This document shows, one piece after another, positions 1-9,487 of a stretch of DNA of 64,000 bases. The position numbers were made by a program, and so were the translations under genes. Below the pieces are notes generated by a model. That model ran no database searches, was not told where the DNA came from, and worked only from the letters and a program-made list of their open reading frames with translations. The stretch is taken from NCBI GenBank assembly GCA_026002855.1, contig BPGD01000001.1, positions 248,001 through 312,000 of the forward strand, in the 5' to 3' direction. The number at the start of each line of letters is the position of its first letter. Positions within the stretch are counted from its first letter, which is position 1. The stretch is from Bryobacteraceae bacterium (GTDB taxonomy: Bacteria; Acidobacteriota; Terriglobia; Bryobacterales; Bryobacteraceae).

Positions 1-105
1 GGCCAGGCAGAACACGGCGCACGGTTAGAGACTCCGCTGGCGGGGCGCGGAGCCGGCCGCAGCCTGGTACTCATAAATCTCCCTGTACGAAATCCCATGT
101 TTCTC

Positions 106-134
106 TTGACCTGAGCGCTTGGTTCCAGTAGTCT
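106..134 (+). promoter_or_regulatory. Possible sigma70-type promoter for the PEP-CTERM gene
   Basis: TTGACC (106-111) is followed after 17 bases by TAGTCT (129-134). The -35 matches consensus at five of six positions but the -10 is poor. It lies 47 bases before the chosen start of the downstream gene. Confidence 0.3.
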
Positions 135-180
135 TAGAACGATGCATGTCACCCAGGCTGCATCTCGGAGGAGACAACAA

Positions 181-936
181 ATGAAAGTGCTCAGGCTCTC
201 TCTTCTGTCAGGAATCATGGCGGTGCTGGCCTCCGGCACACCGATTCCCGGCCTTGTAAGCACGGGAACGGGCGCGACCGGTGCGGCCGACCCTGCCTGG
301 ACCGTGGCCTACTCGGCAACTCCGGGTCCAACATCCCTCAGCTTCGCCCCGGCCATCGTAACTGTGGACACCGGCTTCCCCTTCCCATACTGGGTCACGA
401 ACTCATCCACATCAAAGTGGGTGTCGCCAAACGCCGAGTACGGCCCGGGGTCGGGCGTCTACGACGATGCCGTCGGTTACTACTTCTACCAGTTGAGTTT
501 CAATCTGGGGCCTGGCTACGATCCGGCAACCGGGACCTTCACGTTCCGTTTCTCGGGCGACAACTGGCTGACCTCCATCTGGCTGAATTCCACCCAGATT
601 GTCACCGGCTACGAAGGCCCCGGCGTTCTGAACCACAATTACTGGACCTCCCCGATTACGGTCACCGCCGGGCCGGGATCCGGACTCGTAAGCGGCGTCA
701 ATAACCTGGTGGTGGTCGTTTACAATACGGGCATCCCCGGGGGAACCAACCCTCAGGACATGTCTACCTGGAACCCTGGAGGCCTCCGCTTCGAGGTTCT
801 CGACTCGTCCATCGTATTCCTGCCTCCGGAGGGAGGCGGCGGAGAAGAGGGTCCGGTGATCCCCGAGCCGGCGGCCTTTGTCCTCTGCGGGCTCGGGCTT
901 GCCTCTCTGGGCTTGATGAAGCTGCGCAGGGCCTGA
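181..936 (+). CDS. PEP-CTERM sorting domain protein, exported
   Basis: Secreted protein of 251 residues. The N-terminus has a short basic stretch and a hydrophobic signal segment. The last about 25 residues form a PEP-CTERM anchor: the motif VIPEPAAF, a hydrophobic helix rich in L and G, and a basic tail KLRRA. In this family the anchor is recognised by an exosortase/XrtA system and the protein ends up at the cell surface or in exopolysaccharide. The central region (pattern DNWLTSIWLN) looks like a beta-rich, lectin-like fold but I cannot name it. I start at 181 rather than the ATG at 142 because GGAGGAG sits at 167-173. No exosortase gene lies in the window. Confidence 0.8.
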   Translation: MKVLRLSLLSGIMAVLASGTPIPGLVSTGTGATGAADPAWTVAYSATPGPTSLSFAPAIVTVDTGFPFPYWVTNSSTSKWVSPNAEYGPGSGVYDDAVGYYFYQLSFNLGPGYDPATGTFTFRFSGDNWLTSIWLNSTQIVTGYEGPGVLNHNYWTSPITVTAGPGSGLVSGVNNLVVVVYNTGIPGGTNPQDMSTWNPGGLRFEVLDSSIVFLPPEGGGGEEGPVIPEPAAFVLCGLGLASLGLMKLRRA

Positions 937-973
937 GCTCCTGCAAGCCGCCGACGGATTCTTCCCCCTTCAG

Positions 974-1013
974 ATCCCTCCGGCGTCCCTCGGCACCGGA
1001 GGGATTTTTCTTT
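974..1013 (+). terminator. Rho-independent terminator after PEP-CTERM gene
   Basis: A perfect 10-bp inverted repeat, ATCCCTCCGG (974-983) and CCGGAGGGAT (996-1005), with a 12-base loop is followed by a T-rich run to 1013. It lies 38 bases after the stop codon. Confidence 0.85.
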
Positions 1014-1073
1014 CCAGGTTCCCGTTTACAACGGGCGGCGAAGGTCATATTGTGGAGTGCGGAGGGAGCGGCC

Positions 1074-2348
1074 ATGCGGTTGGTGCGGCTTGCCTTGGCC
1101 ATCGGGCTGGCATCCTGCCAGGCGAACCCGCCAGGCGCGTCCGCGGCAATCAGCGTGGACTACCAGTCGGTCATCCATCCCGTCTCGGTGGAGATCCTCC
1201 GGCACGCCCTGGATCAGGCGAAGCGCGAACAGGCGCCTCTCGTGCTCGTGCGGCTGAACACGCCGGGCGGGCTGTTGGAGGCGACGCGGGAAATCATTGA
1301 AACGATCAGCGCCTCGCCGGTTCCGGTGGTCACCTTCGTCACTCCTTCCGGAGGCCGCGCAGCCTCGGCCGGCTTTTTCATCCTGTTGAGCGGCGACGTC
1401 GCCGCGATGGCCGAGGGAACGCGCACCGGCGCCGCCTCGCCGGTGACGCTGGGCGAACCCATGGATCCGGTCATGCGCAAGAAGGTGGAAAGCGATGCCG
1501 CCGCGGCCCTGCGCAGCCTGGCCGGCCGGCACGGACGCAACTGGCAGGCGGCCGAGGCGGCCGTCCTTCAGGCAAAGTCCTTCACCAGCGAGGAGGCGCT
1601 GAAGGAGAAGCTCATTGACCTCGTCGTCCGCGATGAGAAGGAGCTGTGGAGCCGGCTCGATGGGTGGCAGGTGAAGCGGCCTGACGGAACCACGGTCACG
1701 CTGCGCACTTCCGGCATCACAGTGAAGCCGTATGAGCTGACTTTGCGGGAGCGGGTCGTGCAGGCGCTGGCCGACCCCAATCTCGCCTTTCTGATCCTGG
1801 TCGCCGGCGGGTTGCTGCTGTACTGGGAGTTCACGCAGCCGGGCATGATCCTGCCGGGCGTCTCCGGCGCGATCCTGCTGCTGCTGGGACTGCTTGCCCT
1901 TTCGGTGCTGCCCATCAACCTGGCGGCGGTGGGCCTGCTGGTGCTGGCCGTCGTGCTGTTCGTGCTGGAGGCGAAGATCGTGTCGCATGGAATTCTGGCC
2001 ACCGGCGGCGTGGTGGCGATGGTGCTCGGGGCGGTTCTACTCGTGGAGGGACCGCCGGAGGTGCGGATCCGCTGGGGCACGGCCCTCGCGGTGAGCATTC
2101 CGTTTGGCATCATCACGGTTTTTCTGCTGTCCCTGGTGATCCGCGCACGGCTGCGGCCGCCCGCAACGGGCGTGGAAGCCATGGTGGGCGAGATTGGCGT
2201 CGCCCAGACCCCGCTTCAGCCTGCCGGCACCGTGTTTGTGCGGGGCGAATACTGGACGGCGCACTCGGATGAGCCCATCGAAGCGGGCGCTCGCGTCCGC
2301 GTCGAGGCTGTCGAAGGATTGCGTCTGAAAGTCAGGCGCGCAGAATAA
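1074..2348 (+). CDS. nfeD: NfeD-family membrane serine protease (long form)
   Basis: Membrane-bound ClpP/SppA-class protease of 424 residues that acts with stomatin-like proteins. The start at 1074 is set by GGAGGGAG at 1061-1068. The N-terminus has a signal with a lipobox-like LASC (Cys15), so it may be a lipoprotein. The protease domain covers about residues 26-210. The expected Ser-Lys dyad is Ser98 in AASAG and probably Lys137. Four or five membrane helices follow (about 225-370), then a C-terminal NfeD beta-barrel (about 370-424). A slipin gene follows after 20 bases, the classic pairing for this family. The physiological substrate is unknown; the archaeal homologue cleaves a stomatin C-terminus. 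Confidence 0.88.
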   Translation: MRLVRLALAIGLASCQANPPGASAAISVDYQSVIHPVSVEILRHALDQAKREQAPLVLVRLNTPGGLLEATREIIETISASPVPVVTFVTPSGGRAASAGFFILLSGDVAAMAEGTRTGAASPVTLGEPMDPVMRKKVESDAAAALRSLAGRHGRNWQAAEAAVLQAKSFTSEEALKEKLIDLVVRDEKELWSRLDGWQVKRPDGTTVTLRTSGITVKPYELTLRERVVQALADPNLAFLILVAGGLLLYWEFTQPGMILPGVSGAILLLLGLLALSVLPINLAAVGLLVLAVVLFVLEAKIVSHGILATGGVVAMVLGAVLLVEGPPEVRIRWGTALAVSIPFGIITVFLLSLVIRARLRPPATGVEAMVGEIGVAQTPLQPAGTVFVRGEYWTAHSDEPIEAGARVRVEAVEGLRLKVRRAE

Positions 2349-2368
2349 GCGCATGAAGGGAGATTCCC

Positions 2369-3130
2369 ATGCTTCCCGTACCGATGATCGTCCTGTTCAT
2401 CCTGATCCTCTATCTGCTGTCCGCCATCAAGATTCTCAACGAGTACGAGCGCGGCGTCATCTTCCGGCTCGGCCGCGTGCTGCCCCGGCCGAAAGGGCCC
2501 GGCTTCATCCTGGTCTTTCAGCCGATTGACCGCATGGTCCGCGTCTCGCTCCGCATTGAGACACTCGACGTGCCCTCTCAGGACGTCGTCACCCGCGACA
2601 ACGTCACGGTGAAGGTCAATGCGGTCGTCTTCTTCCGCGTGGTCGATCCGCAGAAGGCGGTTCTTGAGGTTTCCAACTACCTCTACGCCACGTCGCAACT
2701 GGCCCAGACGACGCTGCGCAGCATCCTCGGCGAGGTGGAGCTCGACGAACTCCTCAGCCAGCGCGAGAAGCTGAACATGCGGCTCCAGGAGGTGCTCGAC
2801 AAGGACACCGATCCGTGGGGCGTCAAGGTCGTCAAGGTGGAAGTCAAGCAGGTGGACCTGCCGGACACGATGGTGCGCGCCATCGCGCGCCAGGCCGAAG
2901 CCGAGCGCGAGCGGCGCGCCAAGATCATCCACGCCGAAGGCGAGTTCGCGGCCGCGGAGAAACTCGCCATGGCGGCTGCGGTCATCCAGAAAGAGCCGGC
3001 CGCCATCCAGCTCCGCTATCTGCAAACTCTGATCGAAATTGGTTCGGAAAAAAACACGACCGTCGTCTTTCCCCTGCCGATTGACATCATTTCCGGCGTG
3101 AAGTCCCTGCTGGAACAGCGCCGCGACTGA
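2369..3130 (+). CDS. Slipin / stomatin-like SPFH protein
   Basis: A 253-residue membrane scaffold protein. One N-terminal transmembrane helix (about residues 3-20) is followed by an SPFH/band-7 domain beginning [14 protein letters not shown] long charged helical segment with [16 protein letters not shown] runs to about residue 215, as in bacterial slipins that oligomerise in membrane microdomains. It directly follows the NfeD gene and is almost certainly co-transcribed. The pair is thought to act in membrane quality control, and slipin is the likely partner or substrate of the NfeD protease. The length is usual for the family. Confidence 0.9.
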   Translation: MLPVPMIVLFILILYLLSAIKILNEYERGVIFRLGRVLPRPKGPGFILVFQPIDRMVRVSLRIETLDVPSQDVVTRDNVTVKVNAVVFFRVVDPQKAVLEVSNYLYATSQLAQTTLRSILGEVELDELLSQREKLNMRLQEVLDKDTDPWGVKVVKVEVKQVDLPDTMVRAIARQAEAERERRAKIIHAEGEFAAAEKLAMAAAVIQKEPAAIQLRYLQTLIEIGSEKNTTVVFPLPIDIISGVKSLLEQRRD

Positions 3131-3256
3131 ATGGACCGTCAGGCTACACTAAAAACTGACCCGTGGGGCCGCGCCGCCGGGTGACGCCTGGCGCCGGCCA
3201 GCGCCACGAGTGGCGGCTGGCGGCCCATATCTTCACGTCAAGAGGGAGGTCCGCGC

Positions 3257-3820
3257 ATGGCGCTGACGGAGTCTGTGATGAAGGAGCTGGGCACGCCGCT
3301 GCCCGCATTCTCGCTGCCGGATGTGGTCACCGGACGGCTGGTCTCGCCCGCCGATTACGCCGACCGCAAGGCGCTGCTCGTCATGTTCATCTGCCGCCAC
3401 TGCCCGTACGTGAAGCATGTGGAGCAGGAACTGGCGAAAATTGGCCGCGATTATCAGGGGAAATCGGTCGGAATCATTGCCATTTCTTCCAACGATGCCG
3501 AAAGTTATCCCGAGGACGCGCCCGAAAGCCTGAAAGAACAGGCGCTGAAGCTTGGCTTCGTTTTTCCGTACTGCTACGACGAATCGCAGGAAGTCGCCCG
3601 TGCGTTCCAGGCCGCCTGCACGCCGGATTTCTTCCTCTACGACGCGGATCGGAAACTGGTTTACCGCGGCCAGCTCGACGACAGCCGGCCTGGCAACGGG
3701 AAGCCGGTCACCGGGCGCGACCTCCGCGCCGCCATCGACGCCGTGCTCGAAGGCCGTCCGGTCCCTGTGGACCAGCGGCCGAGCGCGGGGTGCAACATCA
3801 AGTGGAAGGCTGGCCGCTAG
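3257..3820 (+). CDS. Thioredoxin-fold protein, AhpC/TSA-like
   Basis: A 187-residue cytoplasmic protein of the redoxin family that acts on RNA-independent thiol chemistry. Start chosen from GGGAGG about 10 bases upstream. It has a thioredoxin fold with a CxxC pair, CRHC (Cys46 and Cys49), directly after the first strand. The VMFICRHCPYVKHVE block is typical of a small subgroup of TlpA/redoxin-like proteins described as thioredoxin family without a defined substrate. No signal peptide is seen. Likely a thiol peroxidase or disulfide reductase; the physiological partner cannot be told from the sequence. Confidence 0.8.
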   Translation: MALTESVMKELGTPLPAFSLPDVVTGRLVSPADYADRKALLVMFICRHCPYVKHVEQELAKIGRDYQGKSVGIIAISSNDAESYPEDAPESLKEQALKLGFVFPYCYDESQEVARAFQAACTPDFFLYDADRKLVYRGQLDDSRPGNGKPVTGRDLRAAIDAVLEGRPVPVDQRPSAGCNIKWKAGR

Positions 3821-3948
3821 GCCCGCAGCCGCCTCTGGAGGAGTCCGCCCCTCCCGCCAGGGGCCGCCGTCGGTGATGTTGTCCGCCGCTCTCAGTGGCA
3901 CACCCGGCACGGGATGCATTATCCTGAGCAATTGACTTCCCTCCTGGG

Positions 3949-5070
3949 GTGAGACGAGTGACAACGGTAACGGGGGTCTCCGTGCCAGCGGTTCGCGCGG
4001 CATGGTTGCGCGCGGGCGACTGGTTTCTTGATTCGGGCATCCAGCTGGCCTGCGGCGGCGTCGCCCGCTACCACTGGATCGCCGAACGGCGCAATGCGCC
4101 CGTTTCCACGGAGATCACCGGCTATGCCATCTCGGCCCTGCTGGAACTTCATGAACGCGCCGGCGACGGCCGCTACCTGGCCGCCGCGCGCCGCGCCGGA
4201 GATTTTCTCTGCCGCGCCTGGGACCCGCTCTGCCAGGCGATGCCCTTCGAGTGGAGCGACGGGCAGGCGCCGGTCGAGCAGCTGAGCTATTTCTTCGACA
4301 ACGGCATCATCGTCCGCGGTCTGTTGCGGCTGTGGCAGGCAACCGGCGTCCACGCGTACCTGGAGACCGCCCGCCGCTGCGCGGACTCGATGGCGCGCGA
4401 TTTTCTCAACGGGCACGACATCCACCCGGTCCTCCGCCTGCCGTCCAAAGAGCCGCTGGAACGTGACGCAGGCCGCTGGTCGCGTTGCGGCGGCTGCTAT
4501 CAGCTCAAGTCCGCCCTGGCGTGGCGCGACCTCGATGCCATCCAGGGAGAAGCGCGCTATCAGGCGGCTTTCGACCGCGCCTTCTCGCTGGCTCTTGCCG
4601 ATCACGATTCGTTTCTCGATGCCGCGCCGGATGACCGCGGCCGCATGGATCGCCTGCACGCCTACTGCTATTTCCTGGAAGCCCTGCTGAGCCGCCCGGA
4701 CGACAGCCGGGCGCGCGACGCTCTCGCCGCCGGCATCGATCGGGCAGGCGCGGAGTTGCGGCGGATCCGTGCCCGGTTCGAGCGTTCAGACGTCAACGCC
4801 CAGCTCCTGCGCGTGCGCCTCTGGGCGGATCGGCTCGGCCTCGTCGCACTCGATGGAGAGGCAGCGGCAGAGGAGGCTCAGCGCGTGGCCTCATTCCAGA
4901 TGAGCAGCGCGGAGGCCCGCCTGGACGGCTGTTTCAATTTCGCCCGCCACCGCGGCCAGCTGTCCAATTTTGCCAACCCGGTCTCGACGGCCTTCTGTCT
5001 TCAGGCGCTGGCCATGTGGGAAGAGCACCGGCACGGGGGCCTGCGAACCGGCTGGGACCGCCTGATCTGA
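3949..5070 (+). CDS. Six-hairpin glycosidase-like protein
   Basis: A protein of about 373 residues made of repeated helix pairs, with patterns such as ITGYAISALLELHERAG, YFFDNGIIVRGLLRLWQ and FANPVSTAFCLQALAMW. This is typical of the alpha/alpha six-barrel (six-hairpin glycosidase-like) superfamily. The stop is one base before the GTG of the double glycosyltransferase, so the two are translationally linked and probably act on the same polysaccharide. No catalytic residues can be assigned. The start is uncertain: GTG at 3949 is the longest, but GTG at 3958 behind GGGGTGA fits better as a ribosome site. Activity, if any, is unknown. Confidence 0.65.
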   Translation: MRRVTTVTGVSVPAVRAAWLRAGDWFLDSGIQLACGGVARYHWIAERRNAPVSTEITGYAISALLELHERAGDGRYLAAARRAGDFLCRAWDPLCQAMPFEWSDGQAPVEQLSYFFDNGIIVRGLLRLWQATGVHAYLETARRCADSMARDFLNGHDIHPVLRLPSKEPLERDAGRWSRCGGCYQLKSALAWRDLDAIQGEARYQAAFDRAFSLALADHDSFLDAAPDDRGRMDRLHAYCYFLEALLSRPDDSRARDALAAGIDRAGAELRRIRARFERSDVNAQLLRVRLWADRLGLVALDGEAAAEEAQRVASFQMSSAEARLDGCFNFARHRGQLSNFANPVSTAFCLQALAMWEEHRHGGLRTGWDRLI

Positions 5071-5071
5071 C

Positions 5072-7849
5072 GTGGCTGAGCGGTCTCAAGCTCTGCTGGC
5101 TTTTGCCTCCACCTGGGGCGACCGGGCCACGGCCTACCTGACGCGGCTCCTGGAACTGGCCGCCGGCGCCGAGATCCTGTACGTCTCTGAGCTCCCGCCC
5201 CCACGCGGTTTCGCACGCGCCCAATGGATTCCCTGGTTCCCGCGCCGAACGCTCGGTCAGAACATCGCCCGCATCCGCGATGCGCTGCGTGGCCGGAGGC
5301 CGGTGTGGACCACACTCGTCCTCGACCGCCAGGTCCCTTACTGGCGGATGCGCGCCGCCGCGCTCTGGGTATCGCGCGGACGGTTGCTCCTGTTCAACGA
5401 GGAGCTGAACCACTTCGCGCTGCGCCCGGGCGACGCCCCTCAGGCGTTGCGCTGGCTGCGGTGGCGCCTGCGCGACTGGATCCACGATCAGACGCACCCC
5501 GGCGGCTGGTTCTACACGCAGCTCTGGCGCCTCCGCCATCCGAAAGCTTACGTGCGGCCGCTCGTGGCAACCCTGGCCGGCTGGATGGGCAGGATTCTTG
5601 CCCTCGGAAAACGCCTTCACCGGCCGGCGCAGGCGCTGGCGGCCACGGAGAACGTGCTCGAAGATGGCATTTCGGTGATCATCCCTTCCCGCGACGGCCG
5701 CGCACTGCTCCAGAACCTGCTCCCGGCGCTCAAAAGGGAGCTGCACGGCACTCGCAACGAGATCTTCGTGGTCGACAATGGCAGCACGGACGGCAGCGCC
5801 GCGTGGCTCCGCCAGGCGCACCCGGACGTTGCGGTTCTCGAATCGGCCGAGCCGCTCAGCTTCGCCGCAGCGGTCAATCGCGGAATCGCCAGGGCGCGCT
5901 TCCGCCACACGCTGCTGCTGAACAACGACATGGAACCGGCGCCCGGCTTTGTCGCTCCCCTGCGGGCCGCATTCGGCGAAGTGCCTCATCTGTTCTGCGC
6001 CGCCGCACAGATCTTCTTTCCACGAGGCAGGCGGCGCGAGGAAACGGGCAAGGCCGTTTGGCGCCGGAAGCGCGGCCGCGGGGAGTTTTTCGTCCACTGC
6101 ATTGAGCCGCTCGAGGGCGAAAACCTGACGCCGGTGCTCTACGGCAGCGGCGGCTGTTCGCTGTTCGACACGGCAAAGCTGCGCGCGCTCGGCGGATTCG
6201 ACGAGGCGCTGGCCCCGGCTTACGTGGAAGACCTGGATCTCGGTTTCCGGGCATGGCAGCGGGGCTGGCCGAGCGTGTTCGTCTCCGGCGCGCAGGCGGT
6301 GCACCATCACCGCGTCACCACTTCCCGCTTTTACGGGCCCGAACAGCTCCAGACATTCGTCGAGATCAACTTTCTGCGGTTTCTGGTCAGGACCATTTCT
6401 GATCCGCGCCTCTTTCTGGAGCTCTGGCGCGAGGCCACGGACCGGCTCAACTGGCACGCCGCCCAGGAGCCGCCACCCCCCTGGGCGATGTTCGCGCTGC
6501 GCGCCGCCTGCCGCGCCTACCGCTGGCTGCGCGCCGCGCCGCGGCCGGAAGCGCCGGAGCGCGGCATTCTGGCGGCAGGCTCGGGCGCCATCGCGGTGTT
6601 TCCCGGACGGCGGCGGGACCGGACAAAACCGCTCATTTTTGTTTTAAGCGCCTATCTGCCCTGGCCCCTCTCCCATGGAGGCGCGGTGCGCATGGACAAC
6701 CTGATGCGGCGCGCCGCGCAGGACTTCGATCAGGTTCTCATCGCCTTCTGCCCGAAGCTGGCGCCGCCCGCGCGCCAGTGGCTGGACGTGTGCGCCGAAG
6801 TGATCCTGGTCGAGCGCGAAGGGTCCCACCTGCGCCCGATGACGGAGCGGCCCGAGATGGTGGAAGAGCACGACCAGCCGGCCTTCCATGCGGCGCTGCG
6901 GCTGGCGCTCGAGCGCCACCGCCCGGACCTTGTCCAGATGGAGTTCACACACATGGGTCTCTATGCGGAGGACTGCCGCGGCGTGCCCACGGTGCTGGTG
7001 GAGCACGACATCACGCTGGATCTGTACCGGCAGCTTCTGCGGGAGCAGGACGGCTGGGAGACGCTCGAGCAGTGGAAACGCTGGGAACGGTTCGAACGCA
7101 CGCTGTGGCCGCGCGTGGATTGCGTCGTCACGATGTCGTCCCGCGACGCCGCAATGGTCGAGGGCGCGCGCCGCGTTGAGGTGATCCCGAACGGCGTCGA
7201 CACGGCCCGATTCACGCCCGCGGCCGAAGAGCCCGAACCCGGGCGTCTGCTCTTCATCGGCTCGTTTGCGCATCTGCCCAACCTGCTGGGTCTGGAGGCG
7301 TTCCTCCGCGAGGCCTGGCCGCGGCTGCGCGAGGCGGGCGCGGTGCTGCATGTGATTTCTGGCGCGGATCCCGAGCATTATCTGGATCTGTACGGGGACC
7401 GCGTCCAGGTGGACCTGCGCGGCCCGCAGATTGAGTGGGACGCCTATGTGGCCGATGTGCGCCCCGCCTACCGGCGCGCCGAGGTCGTGGTGGCGCCGCT
7501 GCTGGCCTCCGCCGGAACGAACATCAAGATCCTGGAAGCCATGGCGATGGGAAAGGCGATTGTGGCCACGCCCGCCGCCGTCCATGGGCTGGAAATCGAG
7601 CCTGGCCGCGAAGTCGTGGTGGCCGCGTCGATCGCCGGCATGGCGGAAGAAGTGCTCGCGTTGCTTCAAGATCCCGACGGCCGCCGCGCGATGGGCCGCG
7701 CGGCGCGGCGCAGGGCCGAAGACGTCTACGATTGGAACCGGATCGCGGAGCGGCAGGCGGAGCTCTACCGCTCGCTGATCCGTCCCGGCGCACGGGCCGG
7801 CGCGGCCCTCAGCGGCGTTTCCCCTTGCCCCTCACATAGTCCGCAGTGA
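5072..7849 (+). CDS. Bifunctional glycosyltransferase, GT2 plus GT4 modules
   Basis: A 925-residue cytoplasmic protein with three parts. Residues 1-195 are an unassigned N-terminal region rich in W and R. About 199-470 is a GT2 (GT-A) module with ISVIIPSRDG, VDNGSTDGS, LLNNDMEP as the metal-binding loop, and YVEDLDLGFR. About 520-915 is a GT4 (GT-B) module with VIPNGVD, LLFIGSFAHLPN and GTNIKILEAMAMG, the nucleotide-sugar binding block. It should add two successive sugars in surface polysaccharide or O-antigen assembly; donors and acceptors are not predictable. GTG start, one base after the preceding gene. Its 3' end overlaps the convergent queF by 41 bases. Confidence 0.88.
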   Translation: MAERSQALLAFASTWGDRATAYLTRLLELAAGAEILYVSELPPPRGFARAQWIPWFPRRTLGQNIARIRDALRGRRPVWTTLVLDRQVPYWRMRAAALWVSRGRLLLFNEELNHFALRPGDAPQALRWLRWRLRDWIHDQTHPGGWFYTQLWRLRHPKAYVRPLVATLAGWMGRILALGKRLHRPAQALAATENVLEDGISVIIPSRDGRALLQNLLPALKRELHGTRNEIFVVDNGSTDGSAAWLRQAHPDVAVLESAEPLSFAAAVNRGIARARFRHTLLLNNDMEPAPGFVAPLRAAFGEVPHLFCAAAQIFFPRGRRREETGKAVWRRKRGRGEFFVHCIEPLEGENLTPVLYGSGGCSLFDTAKLRALGGFDEALAPAYVEDLDLGFRAWQRGWPSVFVSGAQAVHHHRVTTSRFYGPEQLQTFVEINFLRFLVRTISDPRLFLELWREATDRLNWHAAQEPPPPWAMFALRAACRAYRWLRAAPRPEAPERGILAAGSGAIAVFPGRRRDRTKPLIFVLSAYLPWPLSHGGAVRMDNLMRRAAQDFDQVLIAFCPKLAPPARQWLDVCAEVILVEREGSHLRPMTERPEMVEEHDQPAFHAALRLALERHRPDLVQMEFTHMGLYAEDCRGVPTVLVEHDITLDLYRQLLREQDGWETLEQWKRWERFERTLWPRVDCVVTMSSRDAAMVEGARRVEVIPNGVDTARFTPAAEEPEPGRLLFIGSFAHLPNLLGLEAFLREAWPRLREAGAVLHVISGADPEHYLDLYGDRVQVDLRGPQIEWDAYVADVRPAYRRAEVVVAPLLASAGTNIKILEAMAMGKAIVATPAAVHGLEIEPGREVVVAASIAGMAEEVLALLQDPDGRRAMGRAARRRAEDVYDWNRIAERQAELYRSLIRPGARAGAALSGVSPCPSHSPQ

Positions 7850-8231
7850 TCGCCGTATAGATGCCGCCCCGCGGGGTGAATTCGCCGGTGACAACCATTT
7901 CGCGCGGCCGGCACGCTTTCACGCAGTCATCCAGGATGCGGTTGACGGCGTTTTCCTGGAAGATGCCCATGTTGCGGTAGGCGAGCAGGTACATCTTCAG
8001 CGATTTCAGCTCCAGGCAAAGCCGGTCCGGCACGTAGCGGATGGTGATGGTGCCGTGATCAGGCAGCCCCGTGCGCGGGCAGACGCTGGTGAATTCCGGC
8101 GAGGTGATCTCGATCCAGTAATCGCGCTGCGGAAACTGGTTGGGCCAGCACTCGATGTCCGGCAACGGCGCCGAGACGCCGGAGGCGGCGTGTTCGTCCG
8201 TGTACAATTTCTGCTGTTTCTGTTTTGGCAT
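7809..8231 (-). CDS. queF: NADPH-dependent 7-cyano-7-deazaguanine reductase
   Basis: A 140-residue unimodular QueF that reduces preQ0 to preQ1 in queuosine synthesis. The nucleophilic cysteine is Cys51 in SVCPRTGLPD, with Asp58 as the acid/base. The QueF motif ELKSLKMYL (74-82) binds NADPH, and Glu93 in FQEN contacts the substrate. Length matches the Bacillus-type enzyme. The ATG shares one base with the TGA of the upstream TIGR00300 gene (TGATG), so translation is coupled. No other queuosine genes are in the window. The 3' end overlaps the convergent glycosyltransferase gene. Confidence 0.95.
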   Translation of the reverse strand: MPKQKQQKLYTDEHAASGVSAPLPDIECWPNQFPQRDYWIEITSPEFTSVCPRTGLPDHGTITIRYVPDRLCLELKSLKMYLLAYRNMGIFQENAVNRILDDCVKACRPREMVVTGEFTPRGGIYTAITADYVRGKGKRR

Positions 8232-9487
8232 CAGGCTTTCTCCCCGCGCCGGTTTTCCGGCAGGTGGCGGTCAAGCTGCTCGAGGAAAATCCCCACGTCG
8301 GTCACCACGCCGACCGCCTGTCCCGTGCCGCGGTCGCCGAGTTTGGTCACCACCGCCGGATTGATGTCCACGCAGACGGTTTTCACCCAGCCCGGCAGCA
8401 TGTTGCCCGTGGCGATGGAATGCAGCATGGATCCGAGGCAGAGCACCAGGCCGGCGCCTCGCAACTGTTCCGCGTAGGCGTCCTGAGCGGCGTTCATGTC
8501 GGTAATGGTTTCCGGCAGGGGCCCGTCGTCGCGCAGGCTCCCGGCCAGGACAAAGGGGACGTTGTGAATGATGCACTCGTAGAGCACGCCCTTCTTCAGC
8601 ACGCCCCGGGCCACGGCCTCGCGCACCGAACCGGCATGATAGATGCGGTTGATGGCCCGCATGTGGTTCCGGTGGCCATGTTCTTCCTGACGGCCGTCGC
8701 TGAGGCGCACGCCCAGCGAGGTACCGAACAGCGCCGACTCAATGTCATGCACGCCCAGCGCGTTGCCCGCCAGTAGCGCGCTCACGTACCCTTTGCGGAT
8801 CAGCGAGGCCAGCCAGCGGCCGCCGCCCGTGTGAACAACCACCGGGCCGGCGACGACGACGACGCGCTGGCCGGCATCGAGCGCCTGGCGGATGAGCGCG
8901 GCCGTCTGCCGCACGGCCGTCTCCACCTGCCGTTCGCTCGATATGCCGTTCGACATGAAGGCGAACGCCAGCCGGTCGCGCTCCTTCGATTCAGGAATCA
9001 CCCGGATGCCGCGCATGCCAACGACGATCTCATCGCCCGCTTTCAGGTCGCGCAGGCGGCGCGCCCAGGGCCGCCCATCCTGCCAGACGATGACGGCGTC
9101 CATGCGCTGGTTCTGCACCTCATGCCACTGTCCGCCGCGGCGCACGAGCGTGCGGTGGTTCGTGGTCGAGTAGAAATCCTCGGGGGCGCAGCGGTCGCGT
9201 TCGACGCGGACGAAGGCGGCGTCCTGCTCTTGCACCGGTGCGCAGCCGAGCGCGTGGAGCTGGCCGAGCATCTTCTCGAACGCCGCCCGGTCCGGCGCCT
9301 CCACGCGCAGCCTGAGCCGCGACGGCTCGGCGTTGGTCCGCCCAATGTGGAAGTGCTCGACCTCGAAGCGGCCGTGATACTCGATCACGGTGTCAAAGAT
9401 CTGCTCCATGATGTGGGAGTCAATCAGGTGGCCCTCGGCCTCGACCACTTCTTCGAATTTCTGCTGGGTCTGCTTTTTCATGCTCAT
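8231..9487 (-). CDS. TIGR00300 / LOR-SDH family protein, ornithine cyclodeaminase-like
   Basis: A 418-residue protein of the TIGR00300 (LOR/SDH) family. It has an N-terminal beta-rich domain (about 1-110) and a C-terminal Rossmann-like domain with GPVVVHTGGGRWLASLI and LVLCLGSMLHSIATGNML. From memory, archaeal and cyanobacterial (AgrE/ArgZ C-terminal) relatives make proline from ornithine with NAD, so ornithine cyclodeaminase is the best guess; it is unproven here. The start at 9487 is chosen because ATGA overlaps the stop of the methyltransferase gene; a longer frame to 9613 would run into that gene. Confidence 0.8.
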   Translation of the reverse strand: MSMKKQTQQKFEEVVEAEGHLIDSHIMEQIFDTVIEYHGRFEVEHFHIGRTNAEPSRLRLRVEAPDRAAFEKMLGQLHALGCAPVQEQDAAFVRVERDRCAPEDFYSTTNHRTLVRRGGQWHEVQNQRMDAVIVWQDGRPWARRLRDLKAGDEIVVGMRGIRVIPESKERDRLAFAFMSNGISSERQVETAVRQTAALIRQALDAGQRVVVVAGPVVVHTGGGRWLASLIRKGYVSALLAGNALGVHDIESALFGTSLGVRLSDGRQEEHGHRNHMRAINRIYHAGSVREAVARGVLKKGVLYECIIHNVPFVLAGSLRDDGPLPETITDMNAAQDAYAEQLRGAGLVLCLGSMLHSIATGNMLPGWVKTVCVDINPAVVTKLGDRGTGQAVGVVTDVGIFLEQLDRHLPENRRGEKA

